Source of the DNA: Caldilineaceae bacterium
Lineage (GTDB): Bacteria > Chloroflexota > Anaerolineae > Caldilineales > Caldilineaceae
DNA length: 64,000 nt
Direction of reading: 5' to 3'
NCBI GenBank assembly: GCA_020846635.1
Contig: JADLDO010000024.1
Location: forward strand, 62,001-126,000
Each line of letters opens with the position of its first letter. The first letter of the stretch is position 1. The translations under genes and the position numbers were made by a program. The notes under the pieces are model-generated. The model saw only the letters and a program-made list of their open reading frames with translations, did no database searches and had not been told where the DNA came from. Of the stretch, positions 1-8,358 are shown piece after piece.

Positions 1-2
1 TG

Positions 3-893
3 GTGTGGACGCTGCATGATATGTGGCCCCTGACCGGCGGGTGCCATTACAGTGGGGAATGCACGAAGTACACGACCCATTGTGGGGCCTGCCCGCAATT
101 GGTTTCTGCTCGCGACCGAGACCTCAGCCATTGGGTGTGGCAGACCAAGCAGAGCCATTGGCAGCCTCTCAACTTTACAGTGGTGACGCCAAGCCGCTGG
201 CTTGCTGATTGCGCCCGCCAAAGTACGCTTTTTCACCGGCAGCGCATCGAAGTGATTCCGAATGGGCTTGATACCACCATCTACCGTCCTCTTGCCAGGG
301 CCGAGGCGCGCGCACAGCTAGGATTGCCACAAGAGGCAAAGCTGCTGCTTTTTGGGGCGATGAACAGTACGGCAGATCGGCGCAAAGGCTATCATCTGCT
401 GCTCCCCGCCCTGCATCGTCTCGCCCACGAGCAGACCCTTGCCGATCTCCAGTTGGTGGTAGTGGGCGCCGACCGCTCAGACGATGCGGCGATGCCTCCC
501 ATACCGATTCACTACACCGGGTACGTCACCGATGAACACAAGTTGGCCGCGCTCTATGCAGCCGCCGATCTCTTTGTGGCTCCCTCGCTTGAAGATAACT
601 TGCCCAATACGGTCATGGAGGCACTCGCTTGTGGAACCCCTTCTGTGGCCTTTAGGATTGGGGGGGTGCCCGATATGATCGAGCATCAAGGCAATGGCTA
701 TTTAGCCGCGCCCTTTGAGGTGGATGACCTGGCAAGAGGCATGGCGTGGGTCTTGGCAGACGACGAGCGACATCGAAAACTTGCCCAGCGCGCCCGCGCC
801 AGGGTCATGGAGGAATTCACGCTGCGCCATTCCGCCGCACAGTACCAGGCGCTCTACAGCGAACTACTGCAAGAGTGGGCGGATGGAGATTAA
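3..893 (+). CDS. Glycosyltransferase family 4, 5'-truncated by window edge
   Basis: Transfers a sugar from a nucleotide-sugar donor during glycan assembly on the cytoplasmic side of the membrane. The reading frame is open to the window edge, so the N-terminal Rossmann half is missing; the visible part starts inside the acceptor domain at WTLHDMWPLTGGCHY, a signature of a GT4 subfamily common in exopolysaccharide loci. The C-terminal GT1-type donor domain carries IPNGLDTTIY, and the E-x7-E type motif EDNLPNTVMEALACGTPSVAF (roughly residues 200-220 of the fragment). It is the first visible gene of a long plus-strand glycan locus. Family assignment is firm; donor and acceptor cannot be read from sequence. 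Confidence 0.9.
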   Translation: MWTLHDMWPLTGGCHYSGECTKYTTHCGACPQLVSARDRDLSHWVWQTKQSHWQPLNFTVVTPSRWLADCARQSTLFHRQRIEVIPNGLDTTIYRPLARAEARAQLGLPQEAKLLLFGAMNSTADRRKGYHLLLPALHRLAHEQTLADLQLVVVGADRSDDAAMPPIPIHYTGYVTDEHKLAALYAAADLFVAPSLEDNLPNTVMEALACGTPSVAFRIGGVPDMIEHQGNGYLAAPFEVDDLARGMAWVLADDERHRKLAQRARARVMEEFTLRHSAAQYQALYSELLQEWADGD

Positions 894-1067
894 CCGATTC
901 GTTGCCTATGCCGGCATGCTTAAAGTTGTCTCTTGTGATAGCATGGTGGCTGTCTTTCGCTCGTTCTCGGTCACGGTCGTGAACCTTCGCCCCAAAATAG
1001 CCGGCTGAGGTCGCCCAGGAGAGATTTTTGAGATGCCACGAAGAAGTAAAAGGGCAGTGTTCGCGTC

Positions 1068-2174
1068 ATGCTGAAGGTACTTTCTATTTTTGGTACACGC
1101 CCGGAAGCCATTAAGATGGCCCCTGTTGTCAAGGAATTGGCAAAGCACCCAGGCCATATTATCAACCGTGTGTGTGTGACCGGGCAGCACCGGCAGATGC
1201 TTGATCAGGTGCTTTCGCTTTTTGAGATTGTGCCGGATCATGATCTCAACATCATGCAGCAGAGCCAATCACCGCTTCAGGTGGCGGCAGCGGTCTTGAC
1301 GGGTCTGGATTCCATCCTCCAGCAGGAACGGCCCGATTGGGTTTTGGTGCAGGGAGATACGACAACGGTGATGGCCGCGGCGATTGCTGCCTTTTATGCG
1401 CGTGTGAAGGTTGGACATGTTGAGGCGGGGCTGCGTTCCTATGACAAGTGGCAGCCTTTCCCAGAGGAGATCAACCGCAGGATTGCGGGCGTTACTGCCG
1501 ATTTGCATTTCGCCCCTACCGAACGATCCCGCCAGAACTTACTGCGCGAAGGCATCCTAGAGGAGCAGATTCGTGTGACGGGCAACCCGGTGATTGATGC
1601 GCTTCAGTGGGTTGCACAACAGCCCTATGTTCCTGGCACTGGGCCATTGCAGGCGATTCCGTGGGAAAAGCGTTTGATCTTGGTCACGGCACACCGGCGC
1701 GAGAATTTCGGCCAGCCGCTTGATGAGATCTGCTGCGCCATTCGCGAGTTGGCCGAGCAGTATCGGGAGGATGTTCACTTTGTCTATCCTGTGCATCTCA
1801 ATCCGAATGTGCAAGGGCCGGTCTATGCGTCGCTGGCTGGTATTCCCAATGTCACCCTGCTGCCTCCGCTGGATTACCTGCCACTCGTCCATTTGATGAA
1901 GCGTTCGACCCTGGTGCTGACCGATTCGGGGGGCATCCAGGAGGAGGCGCCGGGATTGGGGAAGCCGGTCTTGGTACTGCGTGAGACAACGGAGCGCCCC
2001 GAAGCGGTGGATGCGGGGACGGTGCGGCTGGTGGGCGCGCACCGAGCAGCCATTGTCGAGTGGGTGCGCTGTTTGTTGGACTCCCCCACTGAATACGCTA
2101 AAATGGCGCAGGCAGTCAACCCCTATGGCGATGGTCTGGCCGCTGGACGGATTGTTGAGGCGCTATGCGTATGA
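1068..2174 (+). CDS. wecB: UDP-N-acetylglucosamine 2-epimerase (non-hydrolysing)
   Basis: Interconverts UDP-GlcNAc and UDP-ManNAc in the cytoplasm, giving a precursor for ManNAc or ManNAcA in surface glycans. The 368 residues match the usual family length. Visible family motifs are GTRPEAIKMAPVVKEL at the N terminus, HVEAGLRSYDKW, the donor-binding TDSGGIQEEAPGLGKPVL and RETTERPEAVDAGT. It lies inside the glycan locus after a 174-base gap. A UDP-GlcNAc 6-dehydrogenase-type enzyme is encoded far downstream at 41221, so acidic amino sugars are possible. ATG at 1068 fits the conserved N-terminus (MLKVLSIFGTRPEA), although the Shine-Dalgarno sequence is weak. Confidence 0.95.
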   Translation: MLKVLSIFGTRPEAIKMAPVVKELAKHPGHIINRVCVTGQHRQMLDQVLSLFEIVPDHDLNIMQQSQSPLQVAAAVLTGLDSILQQERPDWVLVQGDTTTVMAAAIAAFYARVKVGHVEAGLRSYDKWQPFPEEINRRIAGVTADLHFAPTERSRQNLLREGILEEQIRVTGNPVIDALQWVAQQPYVPGTGPLQAIPWEKRLILVTAHRRENFGQPLDEICCAIRELAEQYREDVHFVYPVHLNPNVQGPVYASLAGIPNVTLLPPLDYLPLVHLMKRSTLVLTDSGGIQEEAPGLGKPVLVLRETTERPEAVDAGTVRLVGAHRAAIVEWVRCLLDSPTEYAKMAQAVNPYGDGLAAGRIVEALCV

Positions 2175-2255
2175 CGAACCGCCTGCGTCTATAGCCACTG
2201 CATATCACAGATGTAGTAACAACACCGGGAAATTCCGCATGAGGAGTTCAAGTTG

Positions 2256-3026
2256 ATGAATGCGCCACGATTAGTAAAGACTCTGGCAAAACGATTAGGA
2301 ATCTACTCGTCCCTGAGATGGTACACGCCATACAATCGTCGATGTCTTGCCTTTCACAAACAATTTGTCCGCCCTGGGGACATGTGTATTGATGTTGGTG
2401 CAAACATCGGGCAACGTACTGAGGTATATCTACAATTGGGTGCAAAAGTAATTGCTGTCGAGCCAGAACCAAAATGCTTTGCCATCCTTCAGGCAAAGTT
2501 TGCGAATGATCGAAGGGTGGTACAGGTGAATAAAGGGCTATCTGATGCCAAAGGTACAGGCCAATTATTGGTCCCCTCGTATCAAGACCTAGATGGCGTG
2601 ACGAGTATGTCCAGTTTATCCGCAGGGTGGGCAGAGGCAATTCAGTCAAAATTTCCAGCAATAGATTTCTCTGATGCTGTACCTGTCGAAATAACGACAT
2701 TAGATGACCTAATTGCCCGATGGGGAACGCCAAACTTCTGTAAGATTGATGTTGAAGGTCATGAACAATCTGTGCTACGGGGTTTGTCGTCCCCCGTCCC
2801 CGTAGTTTCATTTGAATATACCCCGCAAAGAACCGAAGATGTGCTAGCCTGCATGAAGATTCTTGAATCACTTGCTGAGTATGAGTATAACTACTCACAT
2901 GCAAACTCTTTTGAGTTCGGCAACGCAACGTTTTTGTCTAGGGAAGAATTCTTGCCTACGGTTTTACCGCGTATTGATTCGGCAAAGACTTTTGGAGATA
3001 TTTACGCGCGCGTGCGCGCCAACTAG
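2256..3026 (+). CDS. FkbM family methyltransferase
   Basis: Predicted SAM-dependent O-methyltransferase that decorates a sugar of the polysaccharide. The class I SAM-binding motif DVGANIGQRTEVYLQLGAKV is followed by the acidic ribose-binding VEPEP (about residues 47-75), and the FkbM signature CKIDVEGHEQSVLRGL sits near residue 165. ATG at 2256 is preferred over the adjacent TTG at 2253 because AGGAG at 2242-2246 then has a 9-base spacing. The gene and its two right-hand neighbours are more AT-rich than the window average, suggesting a different origin. The exact substrate is unknown; FkbM proteins occur widely in capsule and O-antigen loci. Confidence 0.88.
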   Translation: MNAPRLVKTLAKRLGIYSSLRWYTPYNRRCLAFHKQFVRPGDMCIDVGANIGQRTEVYLQLGAKVIAVEPEPKCFAILQAKFANDRRVVQVNKGLSDAKGTGQLLVPSYQDLDGVTSMSSLSAGWAEAIQSKFPAIDFSDAVPVEITTLDDLIARWGTPNFCKIDVEGHEQSVLRGLSSPVPVVSFEYTPQRTEDVLACMKILESLAEYEYNYSHANSFEFGNATFLSREEFLPTVLPRIDSAKTFGDIYARVRAN

Positions 3027-3086
3027 ATAAAAAGCAACTTTCAATTCAAGAGTCAAATTTTTTACGCCAGTCGTTCTGGATATGAT

Positions 3087-3908
3087 ATGCAAATTTCATC
3101 GAATACGATTGTCTATAATGAGATCAAAAATGTTGATGGACTCGTACAAAATCTAATCGCTGCTGACATTGACGAGATATTGTTCTTGGATGGCGGGTCG
3201 GATGATGGAACATACGAACGTCTTATCGAACATGCGCGAAACAACCAAAGAATTCAGGTTCTGCGCTGGCCCCAACCTCCGACGAGCCAATATAGGCGAG
3301 ATTGGCGAGAAGCCGATCGCCGAAACTTGTTAATGAACATCAGCAAAGGTGACTATATTCTGTATATTGATGCTGATGAGCGCATTACACCTCGACTTAA
3401 AGAGAACATCATTGGGCACTGGTTCTATTGCATACCCATGCTACATTGGTGGGGAACGCACATCCGAGTTGACACGAATGATGACAGGCGCTGGAATACC
3501 GATCACTTACGGATATTCAAGAAGCTTCCCTTTCTATCTTGGCAGAGCGTAGATAAGAATGGATTACACAACCACTTAACACTCTTGGGCATCGGTGTGA
3601 ATGTCTGCAATAGAGGGGCATCGCCATCAATGAAGCGACGTGTCAAGCAGCTATTCCTGAACAGATTTAGTCAAAAGTGTTCTGATATTACGATTTATCA
3701 TTTGCACTATGTAGACCTCGAGCGCCGCAAGCCGAACGATTTGCGTACCTGGGATTTGGACAACTGTGACATAGTTGTTGTACCCGATAATGTAAGCGGA
3801 CTTCAATATGACAAAAAGCAACAAAAAATTGTTTGCGTGAGAATTCCTACCGCTGACGAAGTGACCATGCAGGAACGGTTTGGCGAGAGCGAAAGTACAT
3901 TCGCATAA
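3087..3908 (+). CDS. Glycosyltransferase family 2
   Basis: GT-A fold glycosyltransferase. The N-terminal half shows the nucleotide-binding acidic motif FLDGGSDDGTYE (about residues 33-44) and the metal-binding DADE (about residue 97, in ILYIDADERITPRL), both typical of GT2. The C-terminal third has no motif I recognise. At 273 residues it is a normal length for a soluble GT2. ATG at 3087 overlaps another ATG at 3082 in a different frame; only the 3087 frame is long. It is AT-rich like the FkbM gene 60 bases upstream, and is separated from the flippase by about 110 bases without a gene. Donor and acceptor are unknown. Confidence 0.82.
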   Translation: MQISSNTIVYNEIKNVDGLVQNLIAADIDEILFLDGGSDDGTYERLIEHARNNQRIQVLRWPQPPTSQYRRDWREADRRNLLMNISKGDYILYIDADERITPRLKENIIGHWFYCIPMLHWWGTHIRVDTNDDRRWNTDHLRIFKKLPFLSWQSVDKNGLHNHLTLLGIGVNVCNRGASPSMKRRVKQLFLNRFSQKCSDITIYHLHYVDLERRKPNDLRTWDLDNCDIVVVPDNVSGLQYDKKQQKIVCVRIPTADEVTMQERFGESESTFA

Positions 3909-4076
3909 TCACGGCACATAGGATACGTAAACGTACTGGCGAACACATCCTTGTGGTGCTGGACTTTACAGGAAACCGTCGTCAGACCACAGAATCCTAA
4001 GAATAGAGTCCTAAGATAGGAATTTACGATCAAAAGCGTATCTACGAGGTTCATCAACGGCTTTTTATGGTCTATC

Positions 4077-5522
4077 TTGACCACAGGCATAAGCCAACTC
4101 GCGCGCATGGTTGGTGCGATTCTGGCGGCACGCATTATTGGTAAAACGGGCTATGGGGAGTATGTCATCATTTTAAGTACCGTGGGGGCGATTGGTGCCT
4201 TTGCAGGGCTTGGACTAGGCGTTACTTCTACCAAATACGTTGCCCAATGGCGGACAGTGGCCCCTGAGCGGGCAGGACGCGCCCTCGGACTAATGCTGGT
4301 GATTGCCTTCGCTTTTGGTACGGTTGCAGCCATAGCGCTATTGACTTTTGCGCCTCAGGTGGCCGAACAAAGCTTAAACAATCCCCAACTTGCCAGTGCG
4401 TTGCGGATAAGCTGTCTTTTGTTTGTATTTAATGGAGTAAACGGGGTTCAGTTGGGTGGTCTTTACGGACTAGAAGCGTTTCGTGCCATTGCCCAGATAA
4501 ATCTATGGCAAGCGCTTTTTACCTTTCCCCTGATGATTGCTGGCGCCTACTTTGGTCATGTGCATGGACTCTTACTCGCCACGGTTGCAGTGAGCATTAT
4601 GGCATGGATGTTGTCGCAACGAACGCTGCGCAAAGCGGCTGAGGAGCAAGGGATTGTCATTCGCTACACAGGGTTTTCAGCAGAATTATCCATATTGTGG
4701 CGGTTTGGCTTCCCCGTATTTCTGGGGTCCATACTGGTGACCCCTACGCTGTGGCTAGCCAATACCATTATTGTCAAACAACCTAATGGCTATGCAGAGT
4801 TGGGTCTGTTTGGGGCAGCAAATCAGTGGCGAAATGTGCTAATGATGTTGGCGGGTGTTATTTCTTCGGCGGCATTGCCAATTTTGTCGGCTGAAACCGG
4901 ACAAGGTGACGGGCGGGCAGCTTTCAAGGAAGCAATGGCTCTGATGCAGAGTCTGCTCACAAGCATTATCGTACCAGCAACTGCCGCTTTACTTCTATTG
5001 GCGACGCCGATCATGTCGCTTTATGGACCTGACTATCGTGGTGCTTCGTTAATGTTTGTGTATATAGTGGTCGGCACCGCAATCTCGGTAACGAGTGGGG
5101 CAGTAGGCACGAATGTGCTCTATGCCGACTCGCGAGCATGGCCTGCCTTAATGTTGCGTTTACTTTGGGCGGCAACCTATTTAGGGTTTATCTTTACCTT
5201 TGCTAAACCTCTGGGTGGGCTAGCGCTGGCTGTGGGCTTTGCATTCTCAGAGTTAATTTCGCTGCTCGCTCGCTATATCTATCTGTATAAGCAGCAGGTC
5301 GTCTCCCCGGCATTAATGAAACTTGTGTTGTGGCCGACTGCATTCATTGTTTTCGGTGCTGTACTGGAAGCAACTGTTGACCCGCCCTATTCAACGGTCA
5401 TTGGCGTACTATACTTCATCGTAGCAATGTTACTAGCCCTTTTTGTTTGGTTTCCTCATGGTCTCCTTAAAGAGATGCTGTCTACAGTAACGACAAAAGT
5501 AACAGCAAAGCTGGCGAAATGA
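4077..5522 (+). CDS. Wzx-type oligosaccharide flippase (polysaccharide biosynthesis protein)
   Basis: Multi-span inner-membrane protein of the MATE/MVF-like flippase superfamily, predicted to flip undecaprenyl-linked repeat units to the outer face of the membrane. Hydrophobic segments cover nearly all 481 residues. The N-terminal pattern TGISQLARMVGAILAARIIG followed by GYGEYVIILSTVGAIGAFAG is typical of the family. The first ordinary start is TTG at 4077, but the same frame stays open upstream to 4020 and reads NGFLWSIL just before it, which looks like the true first helix of a flippase. No ATG, GTG or TTG exists in that extension, so the real start may be non-canonical (ACG 4026 or ATC 4029 after AGGA at 4018-4021) or damaged. 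Confidence 0.88.
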   Translation: MTTGISQLARMVGAILAARIIGKTGYGEYVIILSTVGAIGAFAGLGLGVTSTKYVAQWRTVAPERAGRALGLMLVIAFAFGTVAAIALLTFAPQVAEQSLNNPQLASALRISCLLFVFNGVNGVQLGGLYGLEAFRAIAQINLWQALFTFPLMIAGAYFGHVHGLLLATVAVSIMAWMLSQRTLRKAAEEQGIVIRYTGFSAELSILWRFGFPVFLGSILVTPTLWLANTIIVKQPNGYAELGLFGAANQWRNVLMMLAGVISSAALPILSAETGQGDGRAAFKEAMALMQSLLTSIIVPATAALLLLATPIMSLYGPDYRGASLMFVYIVVGTAISVTSGAVGTNVLYADSRAWPALMLRLLWAATYLGFIFTFAKPLGGLALAVGFAFSELISLLARYIYLYKQQVVSPALMKLVLWPTAFIVFGAVLEATVDPPYSTVIGVLYFIVAMLLALFVWFPHGLLKEMLSTVTTKVTAKLAK

Positions 5523-5555
5523 ATCCATAGTGCTAACTCTAGATTGACTTCGAAT

Positions 5556-6692
5556 ATGACAAAACTCAGGGTCGCACTTATTACTCACTTTTGGGACGGA
5601 ATCGTGCAGCGACCTCACCATTGGTGTCACCAGGCTCTTTTACAAGGTCATGAAGTACACGTCTTCACCTTCCCAGCGCCATTTAATCAGCCAACACCTA
5701 CCGCATCTATACAGCCTTCCCCCCATGTACACCGGCTGTCACGCTGGCCCTGGTTGGGTGTATTGTCCCGCATAGGTTTCGGCGAGCAGGCAACCAATAT
5801 CCAGCGTGACCGCCTAGTTAAGTTTGTGCAGACTGAAGTATTGGATCGTGGTAAAGCGTTCTTCGATGTCGTCTTATACGCTGGCATTCCGTGGAAGTCC
5901 TACAATTTCTCGGATGCACACGCTTTACTGCTTTATGATGCGATGGATGAATGGGCAGAGTTTGGAACGCTGCCGCCAATGGTTGATGACTGGGAGAAGA
6001 AATTAATCAAAGATGCAGCAATCGTTCTGGCAATTTCTGAACCAATGTATCAGCGTTTGACAATGTCAACAGAGACTGACAGCGTAATGATACTGCCGAA
6101 TGGTTGTGACTATGAATTCTTTGCGTCGGCGATTCGCCCGCAGGATTCCGAACTTCGGCGCAAAGTGATCGGTTACACAGGAGCGATGCATAGTTGGTTT
6201 GATTGGGAATCCGTCATAGCGATTGCCGAGGCATATCCCGACTATGAAATATATCTCGTAGGTCCTTGTGCATCGCCACCATCTGTGTTGCCACCTAATA
6301 TTACTTTGGCGGGAAAACAACCATATTCTAGCCTTCCAGCGGTAAATATTACCTATGAGGTGTGCTTGATTCCCTTCCTTCGTACCCCCTTGATCAACTC
6401 TGTTTCTCCAATCAAGCTGTATGAGTACTTAGCATGTGGGCGACCAGTTGTCGCAACACCGATGCCAGATACAGAGAAATACGCGGCTCCTGGCGTGGTA
6501 TATTTGGCAGATACACCATCAGCCTTTGTTCAGGCAGTAGGCGAAGCACTGGTTAATGCCAATGAGCCGGAACTGATAGCACAACGGCGGCAGATTGCCT
6601 ATGAAAATACTTGGGCTAGCCGTTGGCTGGCGATTGAAGCGAGAGTTGAGCCGCACCGTAAAAGGTTGTGCAGTGGAAGCGCGGGTAGTTAA
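5556..6692 (+). CDS. Glycosyltransferase, TuaH-like
   Basis: Cytoplasmic GT-B fold glycosyltransferase of the polysaccharide locus. The N-terminus MTKLRVALITHFWDG leads into an acceptor domain containing LLYDAMDEWAEF, a motif of TuaH-like glycosyltransferases. The C-terminal domain has the expected ILPNGCDYEFF, IGYTGAMHSWFDWE and IKLYEYLACGRPVVATP (the last near residue 290). ATG at 5556 is chosen over the TTG at 5544, which would only add four residues. It starts 33 bases after the flippase stop, suggesting cotranscription. Base composition is AT-rich compared with genes after 12 kb. Sugar specificity is not predictable. Confidence 0.85.
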   Translation: MTKLRVALITHFWDGIVQRPHHWCHQALLQGHEVHVFTFPAPFNQPTPTASIQPSPHVHRLSRWPWLGVLSRIGFGEQATNIQRDRLVKFVQTEVLDRGKAFFDVVLYAGIPWKSYNFSDAHALLLYDAMDEWAEFGTLPPMVDDWEKKLIKDAAIVLAISEPMYQRLTMSTETDSVMILPNGCDYEFFASAIRPQDSELRRKVIGYTGAMHSWFDWESVIAIAEAYPDYEIYLVGPCASPPSVLPPNITLAGKQPYSSLPAVNITYEVCLIPFLRTPLINSVSPIKLYEYLACGRPVVATPMPDTEKYAAPGVVYLADTPSAFVQAVGEALVNANEPELIAQRRQIAYENTWASRWLAIEARVEPHRKRLCSGSAGS

Positions 6693-6818
6693 TATGATGG
6701 GCAGAATCAGCTGGTTGCAACGTGATGTGCTGCTTGAGGCGGTACTACCTTATCAAGATTCCTGGCGTGGCTGTGGCTTTGATTGGTGTAGCCACTTGGT
6801 TAATCTGGAGGTGGTTTC

Positions 6819-8357
6819 ATGAGTAAAAACAATCAGCCTTCAGTGTTGCCAAATGTCATCAGCCATGTGGTTGAGCGAGATATGTGCATTGGGTGTGGTC
6901 TCTGTATTACGGCCTGTCCTAATGATGCTTTGTCTTTGAAATGGAACAAATACGGCTTGCTTGAGCCTGTTGCCACCGGACAGACTTGTAGCGGATGTCC
7001 AGATTGTCTTTCGGTCTGTCCTTTTAGCGATGGTTTGGTTCCGGGCCTTGTTCTCCCAAATGAAGATCAATTGGGTCGTAGTCTGTTTTTGGGCGAAGAG
7101 GTTTTAGGGGGGACGACTCCGGGTGAGAAAGATCAGAGTAAGGCGATTTCGAGCCAGTATGATGTTTGCAACGCGGTTGAATATGATCGCTACATCGGTT
7201 TTTACCGCAATCTTTATGTGGGCTATGCTGAGGAGTATCGTGCTACAAGTTCATCCGGCGGGATTCTGACTTGGTTTCTCTGTTCACTGCTAGAAACAGG
7301 CCAAGTAGATGGCGTCTTATGTGTCAAACCGACTGACAATGCGACGGAAGAACCCTATTTCCGCTATACGATCTGCAAGAGCGCCGCGGAAGTTCGCAGC
7401 AATGCCAAAACACGATACCATCCGGCCCCTGTGCAACAGGCTATAGCCATTGCGCTTCAGCATGAGGGGCGTTATGCGTTGGCTGCGCTGCCCTGCTCCC
7501 TAAAGGCGGTACGTTTGGCCCAGCTTCGGTTTCCGATACTCCGTGAGCGGATTGTCATTACCGCGGGTATCATATGTGGTGGGCTGAAATCGCGTAATTA
7601 TACTAAATATTTGGCTGCAGCAAGTGGCATTCATGTGCAACATCTTGTTGAGCCGGAATACCGTGTCAAACAGGAGGACTCTACCGCCGACGACTATCTT
7701 TTTGCCGGTACGGATCAGAAAACTTCTGTAAGGCATTTTCTATCCATGAAGCAACTCGGTGACATGTGGGGTACAGGTCTGTTCAAGCCCAACGCATGCG
7801 ATTACTGTGATGATTTGAGCGCAGAACTTGCGGATATTTCTGTGGGTGATGCATGGATTCCCCCCTATCGGATGGATGGGCGGGGGAATAGTGTTGTGAT
7901 TGTGCGCTCAAAGATAGCTGCCGAGTTGATTACTGCGGGAACTGAAAAGGGTGAAGTGATGCTGACCCCGGTAACCAATTTGCAGATCAACGAATCACAA
8001 AAGGGCAATATCAATCATAGACGAGTTGGTTTGGCCTATCGCTTATATTGGGCGAAGCAAGAGGGAACGCCAGTGCCCCGTAAGCGTGTACAAGCACAAC
8101 GGCCCGAAAATCCGGTTATTGCACAAGTCCACCGTCTGCGTATGCGTGTACGCCGGCGGAGCCATGAGGTTTGGCTGCTTCAGCAAGATACGCCAGGAAC
8201 TGAACTCTTTGATGCAAAGTTGGATGCCGATTTGAAAAGACTTAAAAAGCTCACCTTCGTTTCGCACATTATACGCAATCCGCGATTATTACTGGCGTTG
8301 GTGAAGCAAAAATGTCTTGCCCTATTGAAGCGAATGTATAAAGCGATTAGAGAATAA
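6819..8357 (+). CDS. Ferredoxin-domain F420-hydrogenase/dehydrogenase beta-subunit-like protein
   Basis: Iron-sulfur flavoprotein-like protein of the coenzyme F420 hydrogenase/dehydrogenase beta family. An N-terminal double 4Fe-4S ferredoxin domain is clear: CIGCGLCITACP (about residues 23-34) and CSGCPDCLSVCP (about residues 56-67). The FrhB N- and C-terminal domains follow, with SSSGGILTWFL and cysteines in ACDYCDDLSAELADISVGDA. A strong GGAGGTGG at 6807-6814 precedes ATG 6819. In many bacteria this family sits beside a polysaccharide pyruvyl transferase, as here, 1 base downstream. It probably acts in redox modification of the sugar or its pyruvyl group; the true reaction is not known, and F420 use is not implied. 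Confidence 0.85.
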   Translation: MSKNNQPSVLPNVISHVVERDMCIGCGLCITACPNDALSLKWNKYGLLEPVATGQTCSGCPDCLSVCPFSDGLVPGLVLPNEDQLGRSLFLGEEVLGGTTPGEKDQSKAISSQYDVCNAVEYDRYIGFYRNLYVGYAEEYRATSSSGGILTWFLCSLLETGQVDGVLCVKPTDNATEEPYFRYTICKSAAEVRSNAKTRYHPAPVQQAIAIALQHEGRYALAALPCSLKAVRLAQLRFPILRERIVITAGIICGGLKSRNYTKYLAAASGIHVQHLVEPEYRVKQEDSTADDYLFAGTDQKTSVRHFLSMKQLGDMWGTGLFKPNACDYCDDLSAELADISVGDAWIPPYRMDGRGNSVVIVRSKIAAELITAGTEKGEVMLTPVTNLQINESQKGNINHRRVGLAYRLYWAKQEGTPVPRKRVQAQRPENPVIAQVHRLRMRVRRRSHEVWLLQQDTPGTELFDAKLDADLKRLKKLTFVSHIIRNPRLLLALVKQKCLALLKRMYKAIRE

Positions 8358-8358
8358 T

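Noticed and set aside
906..1268. 120-codon minus-strand frame around the wecB start
   Set aside because: Mostly antisense to wecB; no features of a real protein.
6595..6822. 75-codon frame between the TuaH-like transferase and the iron-sulfur gene
   Set aside because: Its first half overlaps the transferase in another frame, and it has no good ribosome site; the ATGA overlap with the next gene is probably chance.
6819..8357. Evidence for F420-dependent or methanogenic metabolism
   Set aside because: The family name is historical; the pairing with a pyruvyl transferase in a glycan locus is common in bacteria without F420.
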